Shown here: positions 56,046 to 64,000 of the stretch, in pieces | How the letters are laid out: each line of letters begins with the position of its first letter | Numbering within the stretch: position 1 is the first letter of the stretch | Assembly: GCF_951801035.1 (NCBI RefSeq) | Contig: NZ_CATOKT010000003.1 | DNA length: 64,000 nucleotides | Strand: one strand, 5' to 3' | Source of the DNA: Adlercreutzia sp910585575 | GTDB lineage: Bacteria; Actinomycetota; Coriobacteriia; Coriobacteriales; Eggerthellaceae | Made by a program: the position numbers and the translations under genes | The notes under the pieces: generated by a model | Database searches by the model: none | What the model was told of the DNA's origin: nothing | What the model saw: the letters and a program-made list of their open reading frames with translations, nothing else

Positions 56046-57530
56046 ATGCAACTGAATCTTACCAACATCACATATACCTATCCCGGCGCATCGAACCCCG
56101 CCGTAGGGCCGGTGGCGGCCACGTTTCCGCAAGGCTGGACCGGCATTGTGGGGGACAACGGCTGCGGCAAAACCACGCTCGCACGGCTGGCCTGCGGTTT
56201 GGTGCGCCCCGATAGCGGCACGGTGGCGCCGAAGCTTTTCTCGGTGTACTGCCAGCAAGATTCATCGATGGTGCCCAACGAGTTGGAGGATTTCGCTGCC
56301 GATTGGGGGCGCGAGGCGCAAGAGTTGCGGCGCGTGTTGGGCATCGAAGACGAATGGCTCTGGCGCTACGATACGCTTTCCGGCGGCCAGCAGAAGCGCA
56401 TCCAGATAGGCTGTGCGCTGTGGCGTCGTCCGGATGTCCTGGTCATGGACGAGCCTACGAATGACCTGGATGCGACGACCCGCCATCAGGTGACCAAGGC
56501 GTTGGCGTCTTTTTCGGGCATCGGGCTGCTCATCTCCCATGATCGCACGCTGCTCGATGCCCTGGTCTCGCAGTGCCTCCTGTTTGCCGGTGGTTGTTTC
56601 ACGCTGCGCCCCGGCACCTATAGCCAGGCAGCGGGGCAAGCGGGGCAGGAGCGCAACGCGGCTCTGCGCGAACGGGAGAAGGCCAAGCGTGAGAAGCGGC
56701 GCTTGGAGGCGGAGGCGACGCGGCGTCGCGTGGAGGCCGATCGCAGTCAGGCAAAACGCAGCGCCCGCAAGTTGGACAAGCACGACAGCGATGGGCGCGA
56801 GCGGCTCGGACGCGCCATCGTGTCTGGCAAGGACGGCGTGGCCGCCAAGCTCTCGGCGTCCATGGCCGGCCGCGTGGCGAAGGCCGACGAGGCTCTGCAG
56901 GCCGCAACCGTAGAGAAGCGCTACGCCGGTCGGTTCCGATCCTATGGCGAAGCGGCATCCGCGAAGACGCTGATACACCAGGAGACGGGGGCGTTGTCCG
57001 CGGGCGACTTCACGCTCGACGTGCCGGAGTTGTGGATCGGTCCCACTGATCATGTGGTACTTACCGGCGATAACGGGAACGGTAAAAGCCTGCTGGTGCA
57101 CCAGTTGCTCTCGCGTTGTCATGAGGGCGTGAAGACGGCCTACGTGCCCCAAGAGGTAAGCGACGCTGTCCGTGCGGAGGCGCTCGCCAAGCTGGCGCAG
57201 CTTGCTCCCGCCGACCGGGGTCGCGTCCTGGCCATTGTGGGCGGCCTGAACTCCGATCCCGAGCGCTTGGTGGACGGCGCCGACATCAGCCCGGGAGAGC
57301 TCAAGAAGCTGCTTTTGGCCGAACAGCTGGTGGAGAACCCGAACTTGTTGGTCCTCGATGAGCCGACGAATCACCTGGACATGGGCTCCATCGATGCGCT
57401 TGCGGCGCTACTCGAGGAGTTTCCCGGAGCGTTTCTGCTGGTGACCCATGACGAGTCCCTGCAGGATTCCCTTGAGGGCCGCCATTGGCGCATCGAGCGC
57501 AAGGGGTCGCGATGCCGGCTTGTGGTGTGA
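56046..57530 (+). CDS. ABC-F family ATPase (candidate ribosome-protection/antibiotic resistance protein)
   Basis: This 494-residue soluble twin ABC ATPase has no membrane spans. NBD1 has GDNGCGKTT (36-44), LSGGQ (111-115), VLVMDEPTNDLD (131-142) and His165. A charged linker at about 190-290 is the region that contacts the ribosome in ABC-F proteins. NBD2 has GDNGNGKS (341-348), a degenerate signature SPGEL (415-419), LLVLDEPTNHLD (434-445) and His468. ABC-F members eject drugs from, or tune, the ribosome. The ribosome site AAGGAGGA is buried in a hairpin in the leader, which suggests drug-inducible translation (inference). Confidence 0.88.
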   Translation: MQLNLTNITYTYPGASNPAVGPVAATFPQGWTGIVGDNGCGKTTLARLACGLVRPDSGTVAPKLFSVYCQQDSSMVPNELEDFAADWGREAQELRRVLGIEDEWLWRYDTLSGGQQKRIQIGCALWRRPDVLVMDEPTNDLDATTRHQVTKALASFSGIGLLISHDRTLLDALVSQCLLFAGGCFTLRPGTYSQAAGQAGQERNAALREREKAKREKRRLEAEATRRRVEADRSQAKRSARKLDKHDSDGRERLGRAIVSGKDGVAAKLSASMAGRVAKADEALQAATVEKRYAGRFRSYGEAASAKTLIHQETGALSAGDFTLDVPELWIGPTDHVVLTGDNGNGKSLLVHQLLSRCHEGVKTAYVPQEVSDAVRAEALAKLAQLAPADRGRVLAIVGGLNSDPERLVDGADISPGELKKLLLAEQLVENPNLLVLDEPTNHLDMGSIDALAALLEEFPGAFLLVTHDESLQDSLEGRHWRIERKGSRCRLVV

Positions 57531-57660
57531 GCGGTTGGCCTATCGGCAGCGCAGCGCTATGGGATGTCGGCTCGCGGCGTGAGGGGGTCGCTCGCTCGGC
57601 GGCGTAGCGACGCAGGGTACCAGCTCGCGGCGCGAGCACACCAGCGCGGGCGCCCCCGAC

Positions 57661-58662
57661 CTATCGCTGACCCGAACGGCGCAGGGAGGTGGCGACGGCG
57701 CGGCCCTTGGTGCGCGCCATGCCCATGACGGCTGTGGCGCCGCCGAAGTCCAGCCCGGTGATGATCTTCACCAGCTGCAGGAACAAGATGAGCACCAGCA
57801 AGGGCACCAGGCAGGAGGTGACAATCATGACCGCCATGGTGTCGATCATGGTGTTGAGCTGATTGCCCAGGCTGTCCAGGGCCTGCTGGGCCCCTTGGGT
57901 CAGATTGTCGATGCCGTCCTGCACCGCGTTGGCAATGCCTCCCAGCAGCCCCGGGTCTTCCTGGGGTTCCTGCTGGGTATTTTCCTGCAGCTGCTCGGTG
58001 GCCTCTTGGGCAGCGGCGTTGGAGGCGGCCAGCGATTCCTCGTAGGTGGCATCAATGTTGTTCGTCAGCCACACGCTTACGGGCACCACCAGGAACAAAG
58101 CCAGTCCGAAGGCGGTCAGCTTGGTACCGAGTTTTTGCAGGTTGATTTTCACCAGCGTGCCCTGTCGCTGGAAAACCGCTATGGCGAACAGCACGCAGGC
58201 CACGGGAATAAGAATGCCGAAGGAGAGGAACCCCAAAGTGGTGAGCAGGAATTTCTCCAGGTAAATGACGGCAAGGATGATCATGAGGTAGGAGCTGAAG
58301 TCCACTAATTTGTCGGCAATGGGAGTGCCGGTGTCGTTGGGCAGCGCCGAGATGGCGGCCGAGGCGGCTGTGGTGGTCGTTGCCAGGCCCATGACGTTCA
58401 GCTTCTTCTCGTCAAGGGTGGTGTAAATGCCCTGATAGGTTTCGGGGGAGGAGGCAAGATTCGCCAGGAAGATCAGAGACACCAGGGCGATGGCGGCCAA
58501 AATGCCGGCGATGATGGCCTTCTCCTTCAAGGGGCGCTCGACGGGCTCCCACACGGTCAGTTCCCGATCTTCGCGCACCACGCGGTCCTCTTGCACCGTG
58601 CGGTTTTCCCGCACTACGCGGTCGTCCCGTACCAGCTGGGTGCTCAAGCGCTCGTTGTCCAT
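57661..58662 (-). CDS. Three-span membrane protein with hexapeptide repeats, unknown function
   Basis: This 333-residue protein starts with an acidic/basic repeat region. Residues 14-37 repeat the pattern DRVVRE-NRTVQE-DRVVRE-DRELTV, period six (18 bases in DNA). Hydrophobic spans follow at about 48-72, 120-165 and 175-200, with a last one near 285-310. A polar, Gln/Glu-rich loop lies between (about 220-270). GAAGGA precedes the ATG at 58662; an upstream extension is unlikely. I know no family for it. The charged repeat tail would lie in the cytoplasm if the first span is inward-facing; its role is not deducible. Confidence 0.72.
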   Translation of the reverse strand: MDNERLSTQLVRDDRVVRENRTVQEDRVVREDRELTVWEPVERPLKEKAIIAGILAAIALVSLIFLANLASSPETYQGIYTTLDEKKLNVMGLATTTTAASAAISALPNDTGTPIADKLVDFSSYLMIILAVIYLEKFLLTTLGFLSFGILIPVACVLFAIAVFQRQGTLVKINLQKLGTKLTAFGLALFLVVPVSVWLTNNIDATYEESLAASNAAAQEATEQLQENTQQEPQEDPGLLGGIANAVQDGIDNLTQGAQQALDSLGNQLNTMIDTMAVMIVTSCLVPLLVLILFLQLVKIITGLDFGGATAVMGMARTKGRAVATSLRRSGQR

Positions 58663-58764
58663 GACGCGTCCTTCCGCTCGGGGGTGTCGCGTTTCAGTAT
58701 AGGGGGAGCGGGGGCAGCCGCTGGGGCGGCCGGGCATCCTGTTTCCCAGCGATAACGAAGGCCG

Positions 58765-60021
58765 CTACTTCCCCAGCCAGCGGTGCGGTACGGGCACAAG
58801 CGAGCCCAGGGCGGCGGCCACTAGCAGTACGGGAGCGCCAGCCAGGGGAAACACTAGGAAAAGCAGGACGGCCGTCATAAGGGGCTGTCGCATCACCGCG
58901 CCCATGAGCGCGCCCGTCACCGCGCACAGGGCGAAGACGGAGTCAATGCCCGTTAGGGTGGCCAGACCGTAGCCAAGGGCGATGCCCGCGAAGATAAGCG
59001 GGAAGAAGTGGCCGCCGCGCCATCCCAGGTTGAGGCAGAACTGCGTGACGATGACCTTGGCAAAGCCCGTGGCCAGCAGCACACCGGCGCCGATGGTGGT
59101 CCAGATGAGTGCCAGCTGCTCGGTTTGGGCCTCTCCGGCAAACAGGGCGAAGGGCAGCGCCGTGCCCACGGCGCCAAGAAGAACCCCGGCCGTAACCGCC
59201 TTCGCTATGGGGCGGTTCCCCAGGCGCGTGGCCAGGGCGCGGGCAGCGGCGCCGGCGGGGAAGTAGAGCCAGCCGGCCATCGTGCCGACGGCCATGAGCG
59301 GAAGCGCCCACGCAAGTTCGGCGGCACCGAAGGCAATCTCGGAAAAGTGCGGCAGGCCGCCGCCCGCGCCGAACCAGTGCCCCAGCAGGGCCATGGCGCC
59401 CAGGGCGCCCGCTACGGCCAGGACGTACGCGGCAATCTTCAGCGGCTTGGCCACGTCCAGACGAACCTCGCTGATGCGGCGCGGGCCGTCCGAGTCGTCG
59501 GCGGCACCGACGGCGGGCACCATCAGGCCAAACAACGGCGTTGCGAAAATGGCGGCAATCACTGCGGCGCAGCTGGCCTCGGCCAGCTCGCGCATTTCGG
59601 CACCGACGAAGCGCAGGCGATCGCCCACCCAGGTGCACAGGCCCGCAATGACGCCAGTCATCCCCGCCTCCGGCCCAATGGAGCCGCCGAACAGCAGCGG
59701 CAGCAAGGCTCCGAAAAAAGAGGCGCCCATATGGTCGTATTCGTAACGGCCCGTCTGCTTCACCGAGGCCATCACGGTGTTCATGTCAGCCGGGTAAGGC
59801 CCGAACTTCTTCGCGAAAAGCCCGATGACCACGCCGCCGATGGTGCAGAAGACAAGGGGATAGAAAACCGCCGGCAGCCCCTGCGCCGCCAGTGCGTTGG
59901 GCGCCGCTTCCCAAAGGAGAGCAATGCCCGTGTTCATAAGAAAGAAGAAGCCCCAGGCAAAGGCCCCAGCGAAGGCGCCGAAGGCAATGGTGAAAAGCGC
60001 GAACAGGACTTTCTTCGCCAT
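58765..60021 (-). CDS. CLC-family voltage-gated chloride channel-like transporter
   Basis: This 418-residue CLC protein moves chloride or fluoride. GGSIGPEAG (the G[K/R]EGP-class selectivity motif, here SIGPEAG) near 128-136 and the later FALCAVTGALMGAVMRQP region are typical. The first helix has a signal-anchor look. GGHFFPLIFAG in the second half fits the GXFXP selectivity stretch. AAAGGA precedes the ATG at 60021, chosen over an upstream frame. No CBS domains are present. It is followed by an upstream-reading MFS gene in the same direction after 131 bases. Confidence 0.88.
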   Translation of the reverse strand: MAKKVLFALFTIAFGAFAGAFAWGFFFLMNTGIALLWEAAPNALAAQGLPAVFYPLVFCTIGGVVIGLFAKKFGPYPADMNTVMASVKQTGRYEYDHMGASFFGALLPLLFGGSIGPEAGMTGVIAGLCTWVGDRLRFVGAEMRELAEASCAAVIAAIFATPLFGLMVPAVGAADDSDGPRRISEVRLDVAKPLKIAAYVLAVAGALGAMALLGHWFGAGGGLPHFSEIAFGAAELAWALPLMAVGTMAGWLYFPAGAAARALATRLGNRPIAKAVTAGVLLGAVGTALPFALFAGEAQTEQLALIWTTIGAGVLLATGFAKVIVTQFCLNLGWRGGHFFPLIFAGIALGYGLATLTGIDSVFALCAVTGALMGAVMRQPLMTAVLLFLVFPLAGAPVLLVAAALGSLVPVPHRWLGK

Positions 60022-60151
60022 GGATGTCCTTTCAGCGGGGCGGCCAGGGGTGGGTGGCAATAGGGCAATTATACCGAACGCGGCCTGCGGCACGTTCGAC
60101 TGGCAGCTGCAAGCGGTCTACGCAGCCGCTCGGCTTACCGTCGAAGGTGAC

Positions 60152-61525
60152 CTAGGCGGTTTTCTTGGCTTGCAGGTGATGGCCGACCAGCAGGGCGATG
60201 CCCGTTACGGCGCTGGTGAACAGTGCGAAGCCGAGGGCAATTTCGGGGAGGAGGGTTTTTGCGGTGGCGTCGATGATGAGACCGCCGACGAAAGCGCCGG
60301 TGGCCTTACCCATATCTCCGAAGAAGTACACTTCGCCGTTCACCACGCCCCAATGCTCCTTCGGCGTGGCCTTTGCGGTGATGGTTTTCACGAAAGGCGA
60401 GGACGTGCCCACCGAGATGCCGTAGCCCACAGCGGCTACCAGCAAGGTGGCGAAGGAGGGGGCGATCGCCAAGATGGCGAACCCGATAATCTGCACGGAA
60501 AGCAGCGGCCACAAAAGCCAGGTTTTATTGCTGTCGAAGAGCTTCCCGCCGCACAGGCGGCAGACAAGCGTCGTGGCACCGGCGGCAATGAAGAAGGCGG
60601 CGCCCATGGCAATGCCAGCGTGCTTGGCGAACACCAGCACAAAGGAGATGCACAACCCCTTGGGCACGCGGCGCGCAAAGGAAATAGCCAGGTAGGGAGC
60701 CACTTGCGGGAACAGGTAAGGGGCGATGAATGCATGCACCCGCTGCTTGAACGAGGGCTTTGCGGGGCGAGTAGTGCGGGAGCGGGCGGCCGCGCTTGCC
60801 ATAGGCGCTGCGGCGGTGCCGGTCGCGCCGTCATGGCTGGATGTCGTTGCCTCGGCGGCTGCTGCGCCGTGCGCGCCTTCCTCCTCGGCGCCGGCCACGC
60901 TCTTGCGGTCGGCCTCGTCTGCCGCTCCCAGCCGCTTCGCCCGGGCGGCCTCGCTACGATGCAGGATGACCACGGCGGCGATGGCCACTACCATCAAGCC
61001 AGCGTAGAACAGGTAGAACCCCTGGTAGCCGGCGCTATCCAAAAGCCAGGTGGCCACCAGGGCGCCCAACATGGTGCCCAGCGAGGTGCCGGCGCCTTTG
61101 ATGCCCACGCGCCGTCCCAGGTGTTTCTTCGAGGCCGAGCCCATGACGGCCACGGTCATGACGTTGGTGGCCAGAGCGAAGCTGGCGCCCTGCAGCACGC
61201 GGGCGCCCATGACCACGTAGAAGTTGTCCCACAGCGCGGGAATGGCCACGCCCAGCCCCAAGCCGGCCAGGCTGCCCAGCAGCACCTTGTAGTGGGGAAA
61301 ATGATCGGTTACCTGACCGCCCACCAGACGCATGACCGTGCTTGCCAGCGTAAAGACCGCCACGAAGGTGCCACCGATGGTGGCCGAATAGCCGATGCTA
61401 TCGTAGTAGAGCGGGATGCCGCTGTTGAGGCCCTTCATGTACAGGGCGGTGAAGAACGTGACCGCCACCAACACGATGAGCGATACGGTGGCGCTGCTCA
61501 GGGTGCGTTTGCCTTTGTCGCCCAT
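60152..61525 (-). CDS. MFS transporter
   Basis: This 457-residue protein has two six-helix bundles (about 15-195 and 260-450) separated by a long Ala/Ser/Thr-rich loop (about 200-255). Loop and helix motifs include RVLQGASFALATNVMTVAV and GRRVGIKGAGTSLGTMLGA. The pattern is similar to DHA1 exporters such as the staphyloferrin-type exporters or QuiP-like proteins, but the substrate is not identifiable. AAGGAG precedes the ATG. It is divergent from the sensor kinase gene starting at 61723. Confidence 0.86.
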   Translation of the reverse strand: MGDKGKRTLSSATVSLIVLVAVTFFTALYMKGLNSGIPLYYDSIGYSATIGGTFVAVFTLASTVMRLVGGQVTDHFPHYKVLLGSLAGLGLGVAIPALWDNFYVVMGARVLQGASFALATNVMTVAVMGSASKKHLGRRVGIKGAGTSLGTMLGALVATWLLDSAGYQGFYLFYAGLMVVAIAAVVILHRSEAARAKRLGAADEADRKSVAGAEEEGAHGAAAAEATTSSHDGATGTAAAPMASAAARSRTTRPAKPSFKQRVHAFIAPYLFPQVAPYLAISFARRVPKGLCISFVLVFAKHAGIAMGAAFFIAAGATTLVCRLCGGKLFDSNKTWLLWPLLSVQIIGFAILAIAPSFATLLVAAVGYGISVGTSSPFVKTITAKATPKEHWGVVNGEVYFFGDMGKATGAFVGGLIIDATAKTLLPEIALGFALFTSAVTGIALLVGHHLQAKKTA

Positions 61526-61617
61526 GGGTGCTCCTTGGTTTTGCCGTCGGTGTTACCAGGAGTATGGCACCGGGCGGTCAACAGAATTTTCGCTGATCGC
61601 ATTCGGTTTGCGAAGCG

Positions 61618-61647
61618 TTGTCTGTCCGTCAGCCGTTGCGATAAAAT
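61618..61647 (+). promoter_or_regulatory. Promoter of the hybrid sensor kinase gene
   Basis: TTGTCT (61618-61623) and TAAAAT (61642-61647) are separated by 18 bases, 75 bases before the ATG at 61723. AGGGAGAAAGGG supplies the ribosome binding site. Confidence 0.6.
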
Positions 61648-61722
61648 AGAAGTCACTCTCGACAGCGCGTCTAGGTTGAGCGCTGTTCGATGCGCAGTTC
61701 GGCTCGACCAGGGAGAAAGGGT

Positions 61723-64000
61723 ATGAACGAGATCTTACACTGCTGCGAGCAGATCTTCGACCGCAGCACGCAACCCTTTGGCATTGCCCAAGTTCACTTG
61801 GATGCGGCGGGCAATCCTGCCGACGTTACCATCGAGTACTTGAATGCCGCCATGGCCGCCACGGCCGATGCCGCTCCCGCCGATTTGCGCGGTAAGAACG
61901 TCTACGAGATTTGGCCCGACGGCGATCGTGCGTGGCTCGAGTTCTACTACCGCGCCGCCTATGACGACGAGGCCGTCGAGTTTGAAACGGTGTCGGTGGA
62001 GTACCGCACCTTCCAGCATGTATCCATTTTCCCCATTGTTCGGGGCTATTGCGGCTACGAGGTGCAGGACATCACCTCGTGGATGACGCATACTCACACC
62101 GCCCTGGAAAGCGTGTCGGCGGGCATGTTCTTCTACGAGGCGCGCACGCATTTGCTGCTGCTTACCGAGCCGGCTCAAGAGTGCTGCCGCATGGCCTCGG
62201 GCTATTTGGATGTGCGCGATTTTGCCGATGCCTTCATCGACGAGGCCACGGCTCAGATGGTCTACGACGGCATCGTGAACTTCAACAGCGAACACGGGCG
62301 GATGCTGTGCGAAGGGCAGCTGAAAGACGGGCGTTGGATCCGTTTGAGCATGTCGCCCGGCGAGGCCACGGCGCGCTTCGCCACGGGTTTTCTGGAGGAC
62401 ATCACCTTGCTCAAAGAGGTGGAGGAGAAAAGCGCGCGTCGCTCCGAGATCATCGAGAGCCTCAGCTCGGAGTACTTCGCCCTGTACTTGGTCAACGCCA
62501 AGGCCGATACCATCGTTCCATATCTGCTGCGCAACGATGTGGCGCGATTCTTCGCCAGCCTCATCGGCGATGATCGCTCCTACCGGGCGTGGCTGGAACA
62601 CTACTGCGACAACTACATTGCCGAGAGCGATCGCTACAGCGTGCGCACGCGACTGAGTCCCGCATCGGTGCGCGCCTTCCTCGACGAGCACCAGGCAGAT
62701 TTCTCGCTTAGCTGTCGGCGCCTGTACCAGGGTGAAGAGCAGTACATCGAGCTGCGTCTGCTGCGTCTTTCAGGAACCACCGATGAAGTGGTGCTAGCGG
62801 CCCGCAACATCAACGAGGAAGTGAAGGATCAGCTCGATCAGAAGGAAGCGCTCCAGACGGCCCTGACGCTGGCCGAGCATGCCAGCGAGGCCAAGACCAC
62901 CTTCCTGACCAACATCTCCCACGATTTCCGCACGCCGCTCAACTCCATCCTGGGCTTCTCCCATCGAGCGCTCGACCATGTCGATGAGCAGGATCTGGTG
63001 CGCAACAGTCTGGAGAAGATCATCGTCTCGGGCGATCACTTGCTTGAGCTGATCAACGACATTCTGGACGTGAGCCGCATCGAAAGCGGGAGGGTGGTGC
63101 TCAAGGAGCAGCCGCTCGACGTGGTGCAGCTTATGGAGGACTTGCAGGGAGTTTTCTCGAGCCAGGCCCTGGAGAAGGATATCGACTTCACCGTCCGCAC
63201 CGATGGCGTGCGCGATGCGCGCGTGCTGGGCGATCAGCTGCGCATCAACCAAATTCTGGTGAACACCATCGGCAACGCCCTGAAGTACACCGATGCCGGC
63301 GGTCGCGTGGAGGTGGAACTGACCGAAGGCGATGTGGCGCCTCACGGGGTGGCCATGTTCCGCGTGGTGGTGCGCGACACGGGTTGCGGCATGTCGCCGG
63401 CCTTCGTCGAGCGCATCTTCATGCCTTTCGAGCGCGATGCCGCCAGCCGAGCCCGCACTGAAGAGGGCACGGGTCTGGGCATGACCATCGCGAAGAACCT
63501 CATCGATCTTTTGGGCGGCACCGTGAAGGTGACAAGCGAGCTGCGGAAGGGAAGCGAGTTCGACATTACCCTGCCGCTAAAGCTGGACAAGGAATTCCAC
63601 GAGCGCGCCGTCGACGCCGTGCCGGAGGAGGACGTGCGCCTGCTGCGTTTCGAGGGCTTCCGGGCGCTGGTGGTTGACGACGACGAGCTCTCGCGCGAGA
63701 TCCTGGGTGCCATTCTGCTGGACCACGGCTTCATTGTGGAAATGGCCGGCGACGGCGACGAGGCGGTGCAGGCCGTGGAGGACACGGCCATCGGCCACTA
63801 CGACGTGATCATCATGGACATGCGCATGCCGCGCATGACCGGTGACGGCGCTACGCGGGCCATCCGCGCCCTGCCGCGCCCCGACGTGAAGGACCTGCCC
63901 ATCATTGCCGCCACGGCCGACGCCTTCGAAGAGGGTCAGCGCCGCGCCCGCGAGGCCGGCATGACGGCCCATGTGACCAAGCCGCTCGATACGCGCAAGC
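61723..64000 (+). CDS. Hybrid sensor histidine kinase/response regulator (3' end beyond window)
   Basis: The open frame from ATG 61723 continues to the right edge for 759 codons without a stop. The N-terminal 370 residues hold two PAS-like regions, with a WPDGDRAWLEFYY segment near 60-80 and a second ligand-like module. The HisKA dimerisation domain has His400 in NISHDFRTPLNS. The ATPase domain follows with NALKYTDAGG, DTGCGMSP, and TGLGMTIAKNL. A receiver domain then carries Asp699 in VIIMDMRMPR and a late Lys in VTKPLD. It autophosphorylates, then passes phosphate to its own receiver. An Hpt domain could follow outside the window. No cognate output gene is visible; the MFS gene diverges from it. 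Confidence 0.93.
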   Translation, partial: MNEILHCCEQIFDRSTQPFGIAQVHLDAAGNPADVTIEYLNAAMAATADAAPADLRGKNVYEIWPDGDRAWLEFYYRAAYDDEAVEFETVSVEYRTFQHVSIFPIVRGYCGYEVQDITSWMTHTHTALESVSAGMFFYEARTHLLLLTEPAQECCRMASGYLDVRDFADAFIDEATAQMVYDGIVNFNSEHGRMLCEGQLKDGRWIRLSMSPGEATARFATGFLEDITLLKEVEEKSARRSEIIESLSSEYFALYLVNAKADTIVPYLLRNDVARFFASLIGDDRSYRAWLEHYCDNYIAESDRYSVRTRLSPASVRAFLDEHQADFSLSCRRLYQGEEQYIELRLLRLSGTTDEVVLAARNINEEVKDQLDQKEALQTALTLAEHASEAKTTFLTNISHDFRTPLNSILGFSHRALDHVDEQDLVRNSLEKIIVSGDHLLELINDILDVSRIESGRVVLKEQPLDVVQLMEDLQGVFSSQALEKDIDFTVRTDGVRDARVLGDQLRINQILVNTIGNALKYTDAGGRVEVELTEGDVAPHGVAMFRVVVRDTGCGMSPAFVERIFMPFERDAASRARTEEGTGLGMTIAKNLIDLLGGTVKVTSELRKGSEFDITLPLKLDKEFHERAVDAVPEEDVRLLRFEGFRALVVDDDELSREILGAILLDHGFIVEMAGDGDEAVQAVEDTAIGHYDVIIMDMRMPRMTGDGATRAIRALPRPDVKDLPIIAATADAFEEGQRRAREAGMTAHVTKPLDTRK

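Noticed and set aside
1..64000. CRISPR arrays and rRNA genes
   Set aside because: No regularly spaced direct repeats and no stretches resembling 16S, 23S or 5S rRNA were seen on either strand.

Overview
The window is high-GC bacterial DNA from an actinobacterial anaerobe, most likely an Eggerthellaceae member (Coriobacteriia; relatives of Eggerthella, Gordonibacter, Adlercreutzia or Slackia). The assignment rests on gene content: Tat-exported FAD reductase lipoproteins paired with LuxR regulators that carry a multi-pass membrane domain, a ferredoxin-containing aldo/keto reductase, and many GTG and TTG starts. No single marker proves the genus.

Left part (1-31900) is mostly core genome. It holds the end of an upstream gene, tRNA-Leu(UAA), an orphan sortase, a polyprenyl diphosphate synthase with a peptidoglycan-binding protein, leuC-leuD-leuB, two flavoprotein/LuxR pairs (6713-9940 and 16621-19818), a NifX-like protein, a secreted fibronectin III protein, hisS, a large membrane protein, a truncated DUF1016 gene, rplJ-rplL behind an L10-type leader, a patatin-like lipase, a baeRF protein, an ArsR-controlled zinc/cadmium efflux operon, a rhodanese, a dicarboxylate/amino-acid symporter, a tyrosine-phosphatase-like protein and guaA.

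Middle part (31985-45090) starts immediately after guaA and looks like an accessory defence island. Visibly lower GC marks 31985-35180 and 37400-45120, separated by a GC-rich AraC/aldo-keto reductase pair. It encodes a large Mrr-like PD-(D/E)xK protein, an AbiE-type toxin-antitoxin pair with a strong palindromic operator, a NERD nuclease-like protein behind several inverted repeats, a decayed stretch, and a three-gene overlapping restriction-modification operon. That operon combines two C5-cytosine methyltransferases with a 1059-residue protein carrying both PD-(D/E)xK and N6-adenine methylase motifs, and it is the best candidate for an unusual system here. No integrase or clear att repeat was seen.

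Right part (45622-64000) is high GC again: a SulP transporter, an MFS exporter, a CoA-disulfide-reductase/rhodanese operon, a DHA2 efflux pump behind a structured leader, a MerR-TipAS regulator, a Fic protein whose catalytic motif is altered, a tandem GNAT, an ABC-F protein whose ribosome binding site lies in a hairpin, a three-span membrane protein, a CLC channel-like transporter, an MFS transporter, and a hybrid sensor kinase that runs off the end of the window.
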